Shown here one piece after another: positions 1 to 6,357 of a stretch of 12,497 nucleotides of DNA. The stretch's first letter is position 1, and the number at the start of each line of letters is the position of its first letter. The position numbers were made by a program, and so were the translations under genes. The stretch lies in assembly GCA_031365375.1 (NCBI GenBank), contig JANLXZ010000490.1, positions 1 through 12,497 of the forward strand. Direction: 5' to 3'. The notes beneath the pieces are model-generated. The model ran no database searches, was not told the origin of the DNA, and saw only the letters and a list, made by a program, of their open reading frames with translations. The stretch is from JAKFWF01 sp031365375. Its GTDB lineage: Bacteria > Pseudomonadota > Alphaproteobacteria > Rhizobiales > Hyphomicrobiaceae.

Positions 1-183
1 CCCCCCGACAACGGCTCGTTACTGGTCTTCAAACGTGCCGACAATTCGTGGCACGGCCACCATCCTTTCGACGGTCAAAGACGTTCGTTGCAAATGAACT
101 GGATGACCTCGGACGGCTCAAAGGGCTTCCACGCCATCCGGCATAAGCTGTCCGCGATGGTGAAGAAGCTTTCGCCTAAGTGA
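1..183 (+). CDS. 2OG-Fe(II) oxygenase family protein, C-terminal part (5' end outside window)
   Basis: Frame 1 is open from the first base to a TGA at 181-183 and gives the last 60 residues of a protein. The stretch LLVFKRADNSWHGHHPF followed by GQRRSLQMNW fits the C-terminal half of the double-stranded beta-helix of prolyl-4-hydroxylase-like 2-oxoglutarate/Fe(II) oxygenases. In that family a distal iron-binding His follows a Trp (here W17-H18) and an Arg some ten residues later binds 2-oxoglutarate (here R27 or R28). The first HxD iron motif must lie upstream, outside the window. The substrate cannot be told. The gene points towards the tat cluster and ends in tandem hairpins that separate the convergent genes. 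Family assignment is by motif only. Confidence 0.6.
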   Translation, partial: PPDNGSLLVFKRADNSWHGHHPFDGQRRSLQMNWMTSDGSKGFHAIRHKLSAMVKKLSPK

Positions 184-187
184 CGAT

Positions 188-237
188 GGGACGTCGCCGG
201 TCCCGTAGGTTGGGTCAAGCATTTCGCGCGACCCAAC
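188..237. terminator. Two tandem stem-loops between convergent genes
   Basis: Five bases after the oxygenase stop, GGGAC (188-192) pairs with GTCCC (200-204). A second stem, GTTGGGTC (209-216) with GACCCAAC (230-237), is 8 bp and perfect with a 13-nt loop. The second could be extended by TA/TA pairs after one mismatch. Neither is followed by a clear T-run on either strand. Placed between a plus-strand gene and the end of the minus-strand tat cluster, they could end or protect both transcripts. The TAGGTTGGGTC...GACCCAACATA pattern resembles short palindromes that recur between genes in many Rhizobiales genomes, so it may be a dispersed repeat copy; that is recall, not a search. Confidence 0.5.
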
Positions 238-273
238 ATAACGGCCGCGGTCTTTACAGGCCAAACGCTTGCC

Positions 274-477
274 CTACTTTTTATTGCGCAAAACCACGAT
301 CGTGATCTCGTACATTGCGATTGTGATCAATGTGCCAAAAATGAAGCTCAATGGATCGGGTGGCGTCAGGATCGCCGCGATTCCAGCATTGTAGGCAACA
401 GCTTGACGTCTATGTTTTCGTAGGAACCCTGACGGGGCCTCGCGAAAAGGTTTGAGATCGAACACGCTCAACCTCAC
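274..477 (-). CDS. Mini-TatC: 67-residue ORF repeating the TM5-TM6 end of TatC
   Basis: The ORF starts at a GTG (477-475) that overlaps the tatC TGA by four bases (GTGA) and ends at a TAG. From about residue 15 to the end it aligns with the C-terminus of the neighbouring TatC. Both have an LR..RR basic run, then LTPPDPLS (residues 37-44 here, 232-239 in TatC), then a hydrophobic helix with a shared YE pair. Roughly half the residues between R23 and I60 match TatC 218-255. The product would hold only the last cytoplasmic/periplasmic turn and two membrane helices, against about 270 residues for a full TatC. No Shine-Dalgarno sequence is evident, so translation would depend on coupling to tatC. 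It may be a relic of a partial tandem duplication of the tatC 3' end or a small expressed membrane protein. The reading frame has stayed open despite clear divergence. Confidence 0.5.
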   Translation of the reverse strand: MRLSVFDLKPFREAPSGFLRKHRRQAVAYNAGIAAILTPPDPLSFIFGTLITIAMYEITIVVLRNKK

Positions 478-1292
478 GTCTTGGCGGCGGCTTCGGCGTC
501 TTTCTTCTCGAGGTAGGCGACGGCCATTACAGCGACTTCGTAAAGGAGCACCGTCGGCAGGGCCATCGCGATCATGCTCAAGGGATCGGGCGGCGTGAGC
601 ACTGCCGCCACGGCCGCGATCCCGACGATTGCATAACGACGCTTATCCCGCAGATCCGCGGCGGTCACCAGCCCGGCACGGGCCAGCAAAGTCAAAACCA
701 CTGGCAGTTGAAAGCAAATTCCAAAGCCGAAAATCAGCGTCATGATCAGCGAGAGATATTCTGACACTTTCGGCAGCAATTCGATCGATGCCTGGCCATC
801 GCCGCCCACTTGCGTGAGGCCAATCGAAAACTGGATCAGCAGCGGCATCGCGATAAAATAAACGACGGATGCGCCGAGCAAGAAGAAACAGGGCGTTGCG
901 ATCAGGTAGGGCAGAAAGGCGCCGCGCTCGTTGCTGTAGAGGCCGGGCGCGACAAATTTGTAGATCTGCGTGGCCACGACCGGGAATGACAGGAAAGCTG
1001 CACCAAACATCGCCAGCTTGATATGGGTGAACAGCTGCTCCAGAAAGTGCGTCGCAATGAGCTTGCACTGGTGATCGCCGGCAACGCGGCAGTAAGGCCA
1101 GACTAAAATATTGAAAATGGGCTTGGCGAGAAAGAAGCACATAAGAAACATGCCGACAAACGCCAGCATCGAATAGATCAGCCGCGTACGCAGCTCGATC
1201 AGATGCTCCATGAGTGGCGCCTTGGACGACTCGATCGCCTCGCGGTCCCGCCGCTCTCGCTCTTCTCTTTCGCTCAGAACAATGTCGCTCAC
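474..1292 (-). CDS. tatC: Sec-independent protein translocase subunit TatC
   Basis: TatC is the polytopic membrane core of the twin-arginine translocase. With TatB it binds the RR signal peptide of folded precursors before TatA is recruited. The 272 residues have the expected six-helix profile. Family landmarks are MEHLIELRTRL at 28-38 (cytoplasmic N-terminus), APGLYSNER at 115-123 with the conserved signal-recognition Glu (E122), and LTPPD at 232-236 before the last helix. The N-terminus is highly charged (RE/ER rich). The chosen start is a GTG five bases after the tatB TAA; an AGGAG lies upstream inside the tatB end but about 13 nt away, longer than ideal, so coupling to tatB is likely. The stop overlaps the start of a short ORF that repeats its own C-terminal segment. 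Confidence 0.97.
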   Translation of the reverse strand: MSDIVLSEREERERRDREAIESSKAPLMEHLIELRTRLIYSMLAFVGMFLMCFFLAKPIFNILVWPYCRVAGDHQCKLIATHFLEQLFTHIKLAMFGAAFLSFPVVATQIYKFVAPGLYSNERGAFLPYLIATPCFFLLGASVVYFIAMPLLIQFSIGLTQVGGDGQASIELLPKVSEYLSLIMTLIFGFGICFQLPVVLTLLARAGLVTAADLRDKRRYAIVGIAAVAAVLTPPDPLSMIAMALPTVLLYEVAVMAVAYLEKKDAEAAAKT

Positions 1293-1297
1293 TTGGG

Positions 1298-1819
1298 TTA
1301 TGCAGCTCCTGCCTTGGTCATCGGCGGCGCAGTCGTCGGTAAGCTCGGCGTTGGTGGCAAACTAAGAGGTTCTGTCACGAGGCCACTTACTGGCGAGGCA
1401 GAAGGGGTCGGTGAGGAGGCAGGCGAACTAGCGGGCGCAGGTGCGATCGGCTCGTGAGTTGTCGAATCTGGCATGAACGTATCAGCGGTCTTGGCATCCG
1501 GCAGCGCACCATTGCCCATCTGCGTAATATCGGAGGCAGCCGCCTCGAGCGGCTTTACGCTCTCCTCTGCGCTCCGGCCAATATCACGAACGCTGGCCTC
1601 GGCAGAGCTCTTGATTTCTTCGACGTCCTTCCGGATCTGATCAAGCTCGGTATCGCGCATCGCCTCGTCGAACTGGCGACGGAACTCATCGGCCTGACGC
1701 CGGATTTGGCCGACAAATTTGCCGATCGTGCGCAACAAGGCTGGCAGATCCTTGGGACCCACCACGACAATCGCCAGCATGGCGATAATGATCAGTTTAC
1801 TCCAGCCGAGATCGAACAC
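1298..1819 (-). CDS. tatB: Sec-independent protein translocase subunit TatB
   Basis: TatB forms the signal-peptide receptor with TatC in the inner membrane. The 173-residue product starts MFDLGWSKL, a typical TatB opening. It then has one short membrane helix (about 6-20), the GP hinge at 21-22 with KDLPALLR after it, and an amphipathic helix with a long charged coiled region (about 35-75). A Pro/Ala/Ser/Thr-rich tail follows from about residue 105. TatB rather than TatA is indicated by the GPKDLP hinge (TatA has FG) and the long helical region. The start is GTG, with GAGG five bases upstream. The stop is five bases from tatC, so the two are surely co-transcribed. The tail is low complexity and expected to be poorly conserved. 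Confidence 0.95.
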   Translation of the reverse strand: MFDLGWSKLIIIAMLAIVVVGPKDLPALLRTIGKFVGQIRRQADEFRRQFDEAMRDTELDQIRKDVEEIKSSAEASVRDIGRSAEESVKPLEAAASDITQMGNGALPDAKTADTFMPDSTTHEPIAPAPASSPASSPTPSASPVSGLVTEPLSLPPTPSLPTTAPPMTKAGAA

Positions 1820-1912
1820 ACGATCCTCAAGCGTCTATGTGGCTTCGACGAGTGCGACCACCGCTGGATCAATATCCGGCGGCTCCGCGCGATTTTCGAC
1901 GTTTCGTCTGCT

Positions 1913-2143
1913 CTAGCCGACGCGTGTCTGATGGCTCGACGGCTCAGGTGTTTTTACCTGCGAATCGATCACCTTCGGCTGCTCCGGCTTGACAACGACA
2001 TTCTCGTCTTCCGCCATGCCCTTCTTGAAGCTTTTGATTCCCTTCGCGAAATCACCCATGATTTCGGAGATCTTGCCCTTGCCAAACAACAGCAAGGCAA
2101 CCGCAAGCAGGATGAGCATATGCCAGATGCTGAATGAACCCAT
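1913..2143 (-). CDS. tatA: Sec-independent protein translocase subunit TatA
   Basis: TatA is the pore-forming or membrane-thinning subunit that assembles on the TatBC-precursor complex. The 76 residues are MGSFSIWHMLILLAVALLLF (one membrane helix), the FGKGK hinge at 20-24, an amphipathic helix through about residue 43 (ISEIMGDFAKGIKSFKKGM), and a short polar tail. This length is normal for rhizobial TatA. The ATG has AGGA seven bases upstream. The 93-bp gap to tatB stays open in the tatA frame for 25 codons past the TAG stop before a second TAG. The usual length argues that the first stop is the true end. It is the first gene of the tat block and may have its own promoter in the 123-bp gap upstream. 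Confidence 0.96.
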   Translation of the reverse strand: MGSFSIWHMLILLAVALLLFGKGKISEIMGDFAKGIKSFKKGMAEDENVVVKPEQPKVIDSQVKTPEPSSHQTRVG

Positions 2144-2165
2144 GGGGTCGTCCTACTCCAAACGT

Positions 2166-2190
2166 GTCCCGTGCTGCATACCGCCGGGAC
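2166..2190 (-). other. Hairpin in the presumed tatA leader
   Basis: GTCCCG (2166-2171) and CGGGAC (2185-2190) form a perfect 6-bp stem around a 13-nt loop, ending 22 bases before the tatA ATG on the minus strand. No T-run follows on the minus strand. It could be a weak end signal for the ABC gene, a leader structure that affects tatA translation, or chance. Confidence 0.25.
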
Positions 2191-2208
2191 GGTTGATGAT
2201 TGCGAATA

Positions 2209-2237
2209 TCCATACAGGTAAGCATCGGAGCGGGCAA
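2209..2237 (-). promoter_or_regulatory. Candidate promoter for tatABC
   Basis: Read on the minus strand, TTGCCC (2237-2232) is followed after 17 bp by TATGGA (2214-2209). That is a plausible vegetative-type -35/-10 pair in the 123-bp gap before tatA, the largest gap in the minus-strand block. Match quality is moderate, and transcription of tat from the upstream genes remains possible. Confidence 0.3.
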
Positions 2238-2266
2238 GGGAAGCTCCATTACCGATTGTTTAGGAA

Positions 2267-3421
2267 CTAAACAGGGTTATCGATTGGGGAAGCGGGAAAT
2301 ACCAGCGCGCTCGCCGGATCGACCAACACGTTGACTTCGGCTCCACGTGGCGGGGCCACTCCTTCTCCAACGCGCACCTTTAGCGGCTCGTCGAAGCCCT
2401 GAACGCCAACTTCGACAAGCGCAATATCACCGAGAAATCGCACGTGTAGAACCCGGCCGAACAGTCCGCGACCGCTATTGGCTGGCAGTAACTCGATGGA
2501 GCGTTGGCGCAGACACAATATGCCATGCTCGCCCTCGACCAAATCACCTGCCCGGAATACGCCGATGGGCGTGCGGATTCCATCGCCCTCGACGGTATAG
2601 GCTATCTCATTGATTTCAGAGAATAGGCGCGCCACAAACAGATCCGTCGGGTTGCGATAGAGCTCTTCTGCCTTGCCGATTTGGACGAGACGTCCAGCTC
2701 GCATTACCGCAACCCGGTCGCCTAGCTTCATCGCCTCCTCGCGGTTATGGGTGACGATCAGCGCAGTCGCGCGCGTTTCGCGCAAAAGCTCGAGCGTTTG
2801 CTCCTGCATCGCATCGCGCAGATGTACATCCAGCCCGGAGAAGGGTTCATCCATCAAAACGACGGCCGGCCTCGGGGCCAGCGCGCGTGCCAGCGCTACG
2901 CGCTGCTGTTCGCCGCCGGACAGAATGTGTGGGTATTGATCGGCATAGTGTTGAAGGCCGACACGCGCGAGGAGCCCTATCGATTGGCGGATCGCCTCGG
3001 CGCGAGGCAGTGCAGTCAATCCGAAGGCGACGTTGTCGAGGATTGTCAGATGTGGAAACAGCGCGAAATCCTGAAACATCAAACCGACGTTGCGTTTTTC
3101 CGGCGGCACGAACTTGTTCGGACCGGCCGCCTCCTGATCGTTGATGAGCACCCGGCCCGAGGTTGGCTTCTCGATGCCGGAAGCAATCCGTAGAAGCGTG
3201 GTCTTGCCGCAGCCCGATGGCCCGAGCAAACAGACGATTTCTCCAGGCGCAACGGTGAGTGACACGCCCTTCAAGGCATGAGTTTGGCCGTAATCCTTCG
3301 CAACCTGGTCGAAACTCAGCTCTGCCGCAAACGCTACCGCTGCCCGCCCCGGTGGCTCCAGCGCGCGTGCGATCGATGCCCCCGTCGAGGGTTGTTTGCG
3401 AAACCAACTTGCCACACGCAC
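2267..3421 (-). CDS. ABC transporter ATP-binding protein, FbpC/PotA-like, without permease nearby
   Basis: This is a 384-residue ATPase of the importer type that powers uptake by a partner permease and binding protein. It has Walker A GPSGCGKT (67-74), Q-loop Q117 in GLMFQDFALFPHL, signature LSGGEQQR (167-174), Walker B VVLMDEP (187-193) and H-loop H225. A C-terminal TOBE-like region of about 110 residues follows, as in CysA/PotA/FbpC proteins. The FQDFALFPHLTILDNVAFGL stretch is most like ferric-iron (FbpC) ATPases, but substrate cannot be fixed from the ATPase alone. The GTG start is 17 bases after the scpB stop, with AAGG just upstream. The first 35 residues precede the usual domain start, so a later start is possible. 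No permease or binding protein lies in the window, and the gene interrupts an otherwise housekeeping row between scpB and tatA. Confidence 0.88.
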   Translation of the reverse strand: MRVASWFRKQPSTGASIARALEPPGRAAVAFAAELSFDQVAKDYGQTHALKGVSLTVAPGEIVCLLGPSGCGKTTLLRIASGIEKPTSGRVLINDQEAAGPNKFVPPEKRNVGLMFQDFALFPHLTILDNVAFGLTALPRAEAIRQSIGLLARVGLQHYADQYPHILSGGEQQRVALARALAPRPAVVLMDEPFSGLDVHLRDAMQEQTLELLRETRATALIVTHNREEAMKLGDRVAVMRAGRLVQIGKAEELYRNPTDLFVARLFSEINEIAYTVEGDGIRTPIGVFRAGDLVEGEHGILCLRQRSIELLPANSGRGLFGRVLHVRFLGDIALVEVGVQGFDEPLKVRVGEGVAPPRGAEVNVLVDPASALVFPASPIDNPV

Positions 3422-3438
3422 GGCCTTCGAAAGCTTAT

Positions 3439-4296
3439 CTATTCTTTGCCCGGATCGGGATCTGGCGTGGGCTTAACCTCGGCCGGGGTTTGCGGCAAGG
3501 CTTCGTCTTCATCGTCGATAATGGGCTCGTCGAACGGCAGTTCTGCTGTTTCTTCTTCGTCGGCGGCGTCGAGAGGCAGTTCATCCGGCATAAGTGCTGC
3601 GATATCGGTCGGCTCCGGCACGGCAAAGCCAGGTGGTAAATTGCTGTCGAGCAAACCTGCACCCTTGAGTTCGGCCAGACCGGGCAAATCCTTGATCGCA
3701 TCGAGGCCGAAGTGGATTAGAAAATCCTCCGTGGTCCCATAGGTCACCGGTTTGCCCGGCGCACGACGGCGGCCGCGCGGCCTGATCCAACCGGTCTCCA
3801 TCAGTACATCGAGCGTACCCTTGGAAGTCGTCACGCCGCGGATTTCTTCAATTTCGGCGCGCGTCACCGGCTGGTGATAGGCGATGATTGCAAGCGTTTC
3901 GAGCGCTGCTTTCGACAAACGCCGCTCTTCGAGCGCATGGCGTTCCAACAGGTAACTCAGATCCTCGGCAGTGCGAAACGCCCACTTGCCGGCGACCTTG
4001 ATCAGATTGATGCCGCGCGTCGCATAGCTGTTTTGAAGTTCGGCCAGCAGTGCGCCGATATCGTCACCGTCCTTGAGATGACTACCGAGCTTTGCTTCAT
4101 CAAGTGGTTCGGATGCCGCAAACAGTAACGCCTCGAGAATACGCAGGCGTTGCTGCCGGTCGGCTACAGCTAGAATTGCCACGGCCGCCTCTGGCGAGTG
4201 CTCGCTGTTCATCGCCGGAGCATTTGCCCCGTCTGCCGCAGGTCCGATATCGTTGTCTGGCTCACGCGGCACAATGGAAAGTCTCGGTTGTGTCAT
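3439..4296 (-). CDS. scpB: Segregation and condensation protein B
   Basis: ScpB dimers bind the kleisin ScpA and, with SMC, form the bacterial condensin that organises and segregates the chromosome. The 285 residues contain two winged-helix domains between about 48 and 200, opening with QRLRILEALLFAASEPL. The conserved second domain includes ALETLAIIAYHQPVTRAEIE and IRGV, then GRRRAPGKPVTYGTT. A long acidic, Pro-rich tail (about 225-285) ends the protein, as is common in alphaproteobacteria. The start at MTQPRLSI is chosen because a GGAG sits eight bases before it. The frame stays open for 38 more codons upstream, but that would overlap scpA by 68 bp and add a non-conserved sequence. It lies 46 bp after scpA. 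Confidence 0.93.
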   Translation of the reverse strand: MTQPRLSIVPREPDNDIGPAADGANAPAMNSEHSPEAAVAILAVADRQQRLRILEALLFAASEPLDEAKLGSHLKDGDDIGALLAELQNSYATRGINLIKVAGKWAFRTAEDLSYLLERHALEERRLSKAALETLAIIAYHQPVTRAEIEEIRGVTTSKGTLDVLMETGWIRPRGRRRAPGKPVTYGTTEDFLIHFGLDAIKDLPGLAELKGAGLLDSNLPPGFAVPEPTDIAALMPDELPLDAADEEETAELPFDEPIIDDEDEALPQTPAEVKPTPDPDPGKE

Positions 4297-4304
4297 GGTC
4301 GTTG

Positions 4305-4308
4305 CTCC
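4305..4308 (-). promoter_or_regulatory. Ribosome binding site that sets the scpB start
   Basis: GGAG on the minus strand, eight bases before the ATG at 4296. It supports this start over the longer open frame that runs into scpA. Confidence 0.7.
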
Positions 4309-4342
4309 AAACGGGCGATGATCAGCTCGATAACGGCCGGTC

Positions 4343-5188
4343 TCATCCGACTTTTTCCCAGGCTGATCCGCTGCCTCGCTTACGCATGTAGATCGGAGCG
4401 AAAGGTGCATCTTGCTTGATCTCTAGCAAGCCTTCGCGAGCCAATTCCAGAGATGCACCAAAAGAACTGGCAACCACCGTCTTTTCGAGCTCCCCGCCAC
4501 TGGTGACGCTTGGTGGCATATAGCGATCGAGAAAAAGGTCCAGCTGCATCCAACCGCCAGCGCTTTCCCCGATCAAACGTTCCAGATGTCTGCGCGCATC
4601 CTTGATCGACCACACCGTTCGCGCCTTGACGACGTGCACGCGTTTTATCGTTCGCGTACGCTGAGATGCGTACGCTTGCAACAAGTCGAAGATCTGCGCT
4701 GTGTACTCGGTTTCACGGATCGTCTTGACGCCCTCCGGTGCGCCGCGCGCAAATACGTCTCGGCCCAGCCGATGTCGCGTCAGCAGTTGGGCCGCGGCTT
4801 TGCGCATGGCATCTAGCCGCATTAGACGGAACGCTAGACGTTGCGCCAACTCTTCGCCTGAGAATGTCGAATCGTCGGTCTTCTCGCGTGGCAGCAAAAG
4901 ACGCGACTTGAGAAATGCGAGCCAAGCCGCCATCACCAGGTAGTCGGCCGCGATCTCGAGTTTGATGCGCTGCGCTTCGTCGATATAAGTCAGGTACTGT
5001 TCGACGAGGGCCAAAACCGAAATCCGCGCAAGATCGACCTTCTGCGTCCGCGCAATTGCCAGCAACAGATCGAGCGGCCCCTCGAAGCCATGAATGTCAA
5101 TGCGCAGTGCGTCCGCTTCAGAAGCGGCTTCATCCGGCCCCGGCGCCTGCCAGGATTCGATCGACTGTTGAGGTTCGTCTTCGCTCAT
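4343..5188 (-). CDS. scpA: Segregation and condensation protein A (kleisin)
   Basis: ScpA is the kleisin that closes the SMC ring in the cytoplasmic condensin complex. The 281 residues show the N-terminal kleisin motif FEGPLDLLL (35-43), followed by the helical region VDLARISVLALVEQYLTYI (51-69) that contacts SMC. A linker contains AADYLVMAAWLAFLKSRLLL. The C-terminal winged helix (about 205-275) includes ASSFGASLELAREGLLEIKQ. The first 28 residues are acidic and variable. The ATG has a GGA eleven bases to one rather weak purine run upstream; the nagZ stop is 53 bp away. The immediate scpB neighbour confirms the assignment. Confidence 0.95.
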   Translation of the reverse strand: MSEDEPQQSIESWQAPGPDEAASEADALRIDIHGFEGPLDLLLAIARTQKVDLARISVLALVEQYLTYIDEAQRIKLEIAADYLVMAAWLAFLKSRLLLPREKTDDSTFSGEELAQRLAFRLMRLDAMRKAAAQLLTRHRLGRDVFARGAPEGVKTIRETEYTAQIFDLLQAYASQRTRTIKRVHVVKARTVWSIKDARRHLERLIGESAGGWMQLDLFLDRYMPPSVTSGGELEKTVVASSFGASLELAREGLLEIKQDAPFAPIYMRKRGSGSAWEKVG

Positions 5189-5241
5189 CCGCCCGTTCCG
5201 GTTGCGTTCCGAGTAGCATGGTACACTGATTCAGCCCGTAA

Positions 5242-6279
5242 TCATGCACCCGCCGAGAGCGCGCTAACAGTTGCATGAGCGGCGACCTCAGCCAGGGCCA
5301 CAACGGCCGCCGATTGGTCGAATTGGATAGTGTGCCGGGTAACTTCGATACAGCGTGCGAAGCGGCGCAGACTTGCGCCACCCAACGCTGGTACGCCGGC
5401 CGCAACAGCTTCCATTTCGGCCAAATCGCCGCCGCAGTGCAAGGCAACATCACTGCCGGCACGAATTACCGATGCGGCACGCTCGATAAAGGGACCGGTG
5501 AGCGCCTTCATGCCGAGATCGTCGCTCATTAGAAATCCATCGAAGCCTATTTTACCGCGAATGACATCTTCCGTGACATGCACCGACGTGCTCGCAGGCG
5601 ACGACGCATCGATCGCCGAAAACACGACGTGCGCCGTCATTGCGGCCGGCAAATCGCGCAAGGCGTGGAATGGGGCAAAGTCGCTTGCCTCAAGCTCGGC
5701 GCGGCTGGCGTCGACAATGGGAAGTTCCAAATGGCTGTCCGCTTTGGCGCGGCCATGCCCGGGAATGTGCTTGATGACTGGAACCACCCCGCCTGCCATG
5801 TATCCTTCTCCAACCGCGCGCGCGAGCGCCGTGATCTGCTGCCACGACATGCCGTAAGCGCGATCACCAATGATATCGTGCGCGCCAGCGACGGGCACAT
5901 CGACAACGGGGGCACAGTTGGTGTTGATATCGAGCGTGCGCAGATCATAGGCGGTCAATCGCGCGGCCAGCCGGGCACTTTGCAAAGCGCGCGACGGATC
6001 ATGCGCGTAGAGCGCGGCATAGGCTGACGCGGAGGGCAAATCCCGCCATTCCGGCGGTCGCAACCGCTGTACTCTGCCGCCCTCCTGATCGATCAAGACG
6101 AGAACATCGTCCGAGCCGATCGCTGTTTTCGCATCGGCGACCAATCGTTTAATTTGTGCAGACGATGCGCAGTTGCGCGCAAACAAAATTATGCCAACCG
6201 GGCGCGATGCCACCAGCAACGCGCGCTCGCCGTCACCGAGGCTTTCGCCAGCCAAGCCGGTAATATAAGCCCCGCGCAT
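5242..6279 (-). CDS. nagZ: Beta-N-acetylhexosaminidase (cytoplasmic muropeptide recycling)
   Basis: NagZ (glycoside hydrolase family 3) cleaves terminal GlcNAc from anhydro-muropeptides brought back into the cytoplasm during wall recycling. In many Gram-negatives this feeds the signal for AmpC beta-lactamase control. From the chosen start the protein is 345 residues, the family norm. The substrate-binding motif KHIPGHGRAKADSH begins at about residue 170, with the general-acid His in the following GHG...DSH loop. The nucleophile Asp is in LMSDDLGM (about 253). DQEGGRVQRL near residue 64 is also diagnostic. The start at MRGAYITGL has a clean GGAG eight bases upstream; an ATG 25 codons earlier would put a GC hairpin inside the coding region and add an atypical Arg/Gly-rich stretch. 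It sits between a SPOR envelope protein and scpA. Confidence 0.95.
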   Translation of the reverse strand: MRGAYITGLAGESLGDGERALLVASRPVGIILFARNCASSAQIKRLVADAKTAIGSDDVLVLIDQEGGRVQRLRPPEWRDLPSASAYAALYAHDPSRALQSARLAARLTAYDLRTLDINTNCAPVVDVPVAGAHDIIGDRAYGMSWQQITALARAVGEGYMAGGVVPVIKHIPGHGRAKADSHLELPIVDASRAELEASDFAPFHALRDLPAAMTAHVVFSAIDASSPASTSVHVTEDVIRGKIGFDGFLMSDDLGMKALTGPFIERAASVIRAGSDVALHCGGDLAEMEAVAAGVPALGGASLRRFARCIEVTRHTIQFDQSAAVVALAEVAAHATVSALSAGA

Positions 6280-6287
6280 TTTGGCAT

Positions 6288-6291
6288 CTCC
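6288..6291 (-). promoter_or_regulatory. Ribosome binding site that sets the nagZ start
   Basis: GGAG on the minus strand, eight bases before the ATG at 6279. It favours the 345-residue form over the 370-residue open frame. Confidence 0.7.
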
Positions 6292-6316
6292 ATCGTGACT
6301 GCACTGAAAACGCCAA

Positions 6317-6334
6317 CGGCGGCCGAAGCCGCCG
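6317..6334 (-). other. GC hairpin with cUUCGg tetraloop in the SPOR-nagZ gap
   Basis: On the transcribed (minus) strand CGGCGGC, TTCG, GCCGCCG make a perfect 7-bp GC stem. It is closed by C-G over a UUCG loop, the known extra-stable tetraloop arrangement. It lies 24 bases after the SPOR gene stop and 37 bases before the nagZ ATG. A short TTTT occurs six bases after the stem on the minus strand, so it might act as a weak terminator. More likely it is an mRNA processing or 3'-end protecting structure. Confidence 0.55.
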
Positions 6335-6357
6335 CCCAACCTTGAATCGCTCACGTA

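Noticed and set aside
1454..2137. 227-codon plus-strand open frame across tatA and tatB
   Set aside because: It is antisense to two well-identified Tat genes, has no family likeness and arises from their codon bias.
4297..4410. 38-codon N-terminal extension of scpB
   Set aside because: It overlaps scpA, carries no conserved sequence, and the internal ATG has a good GGAG eight bases upstream.
6280..6354. 25-codon N-terminal extension of nagZ
   Set aside because: It would encode a Gly/Arg-rich stretch over a GC hairpin; the downstream ATG has the better ribosome binding site and gives the usual family length.
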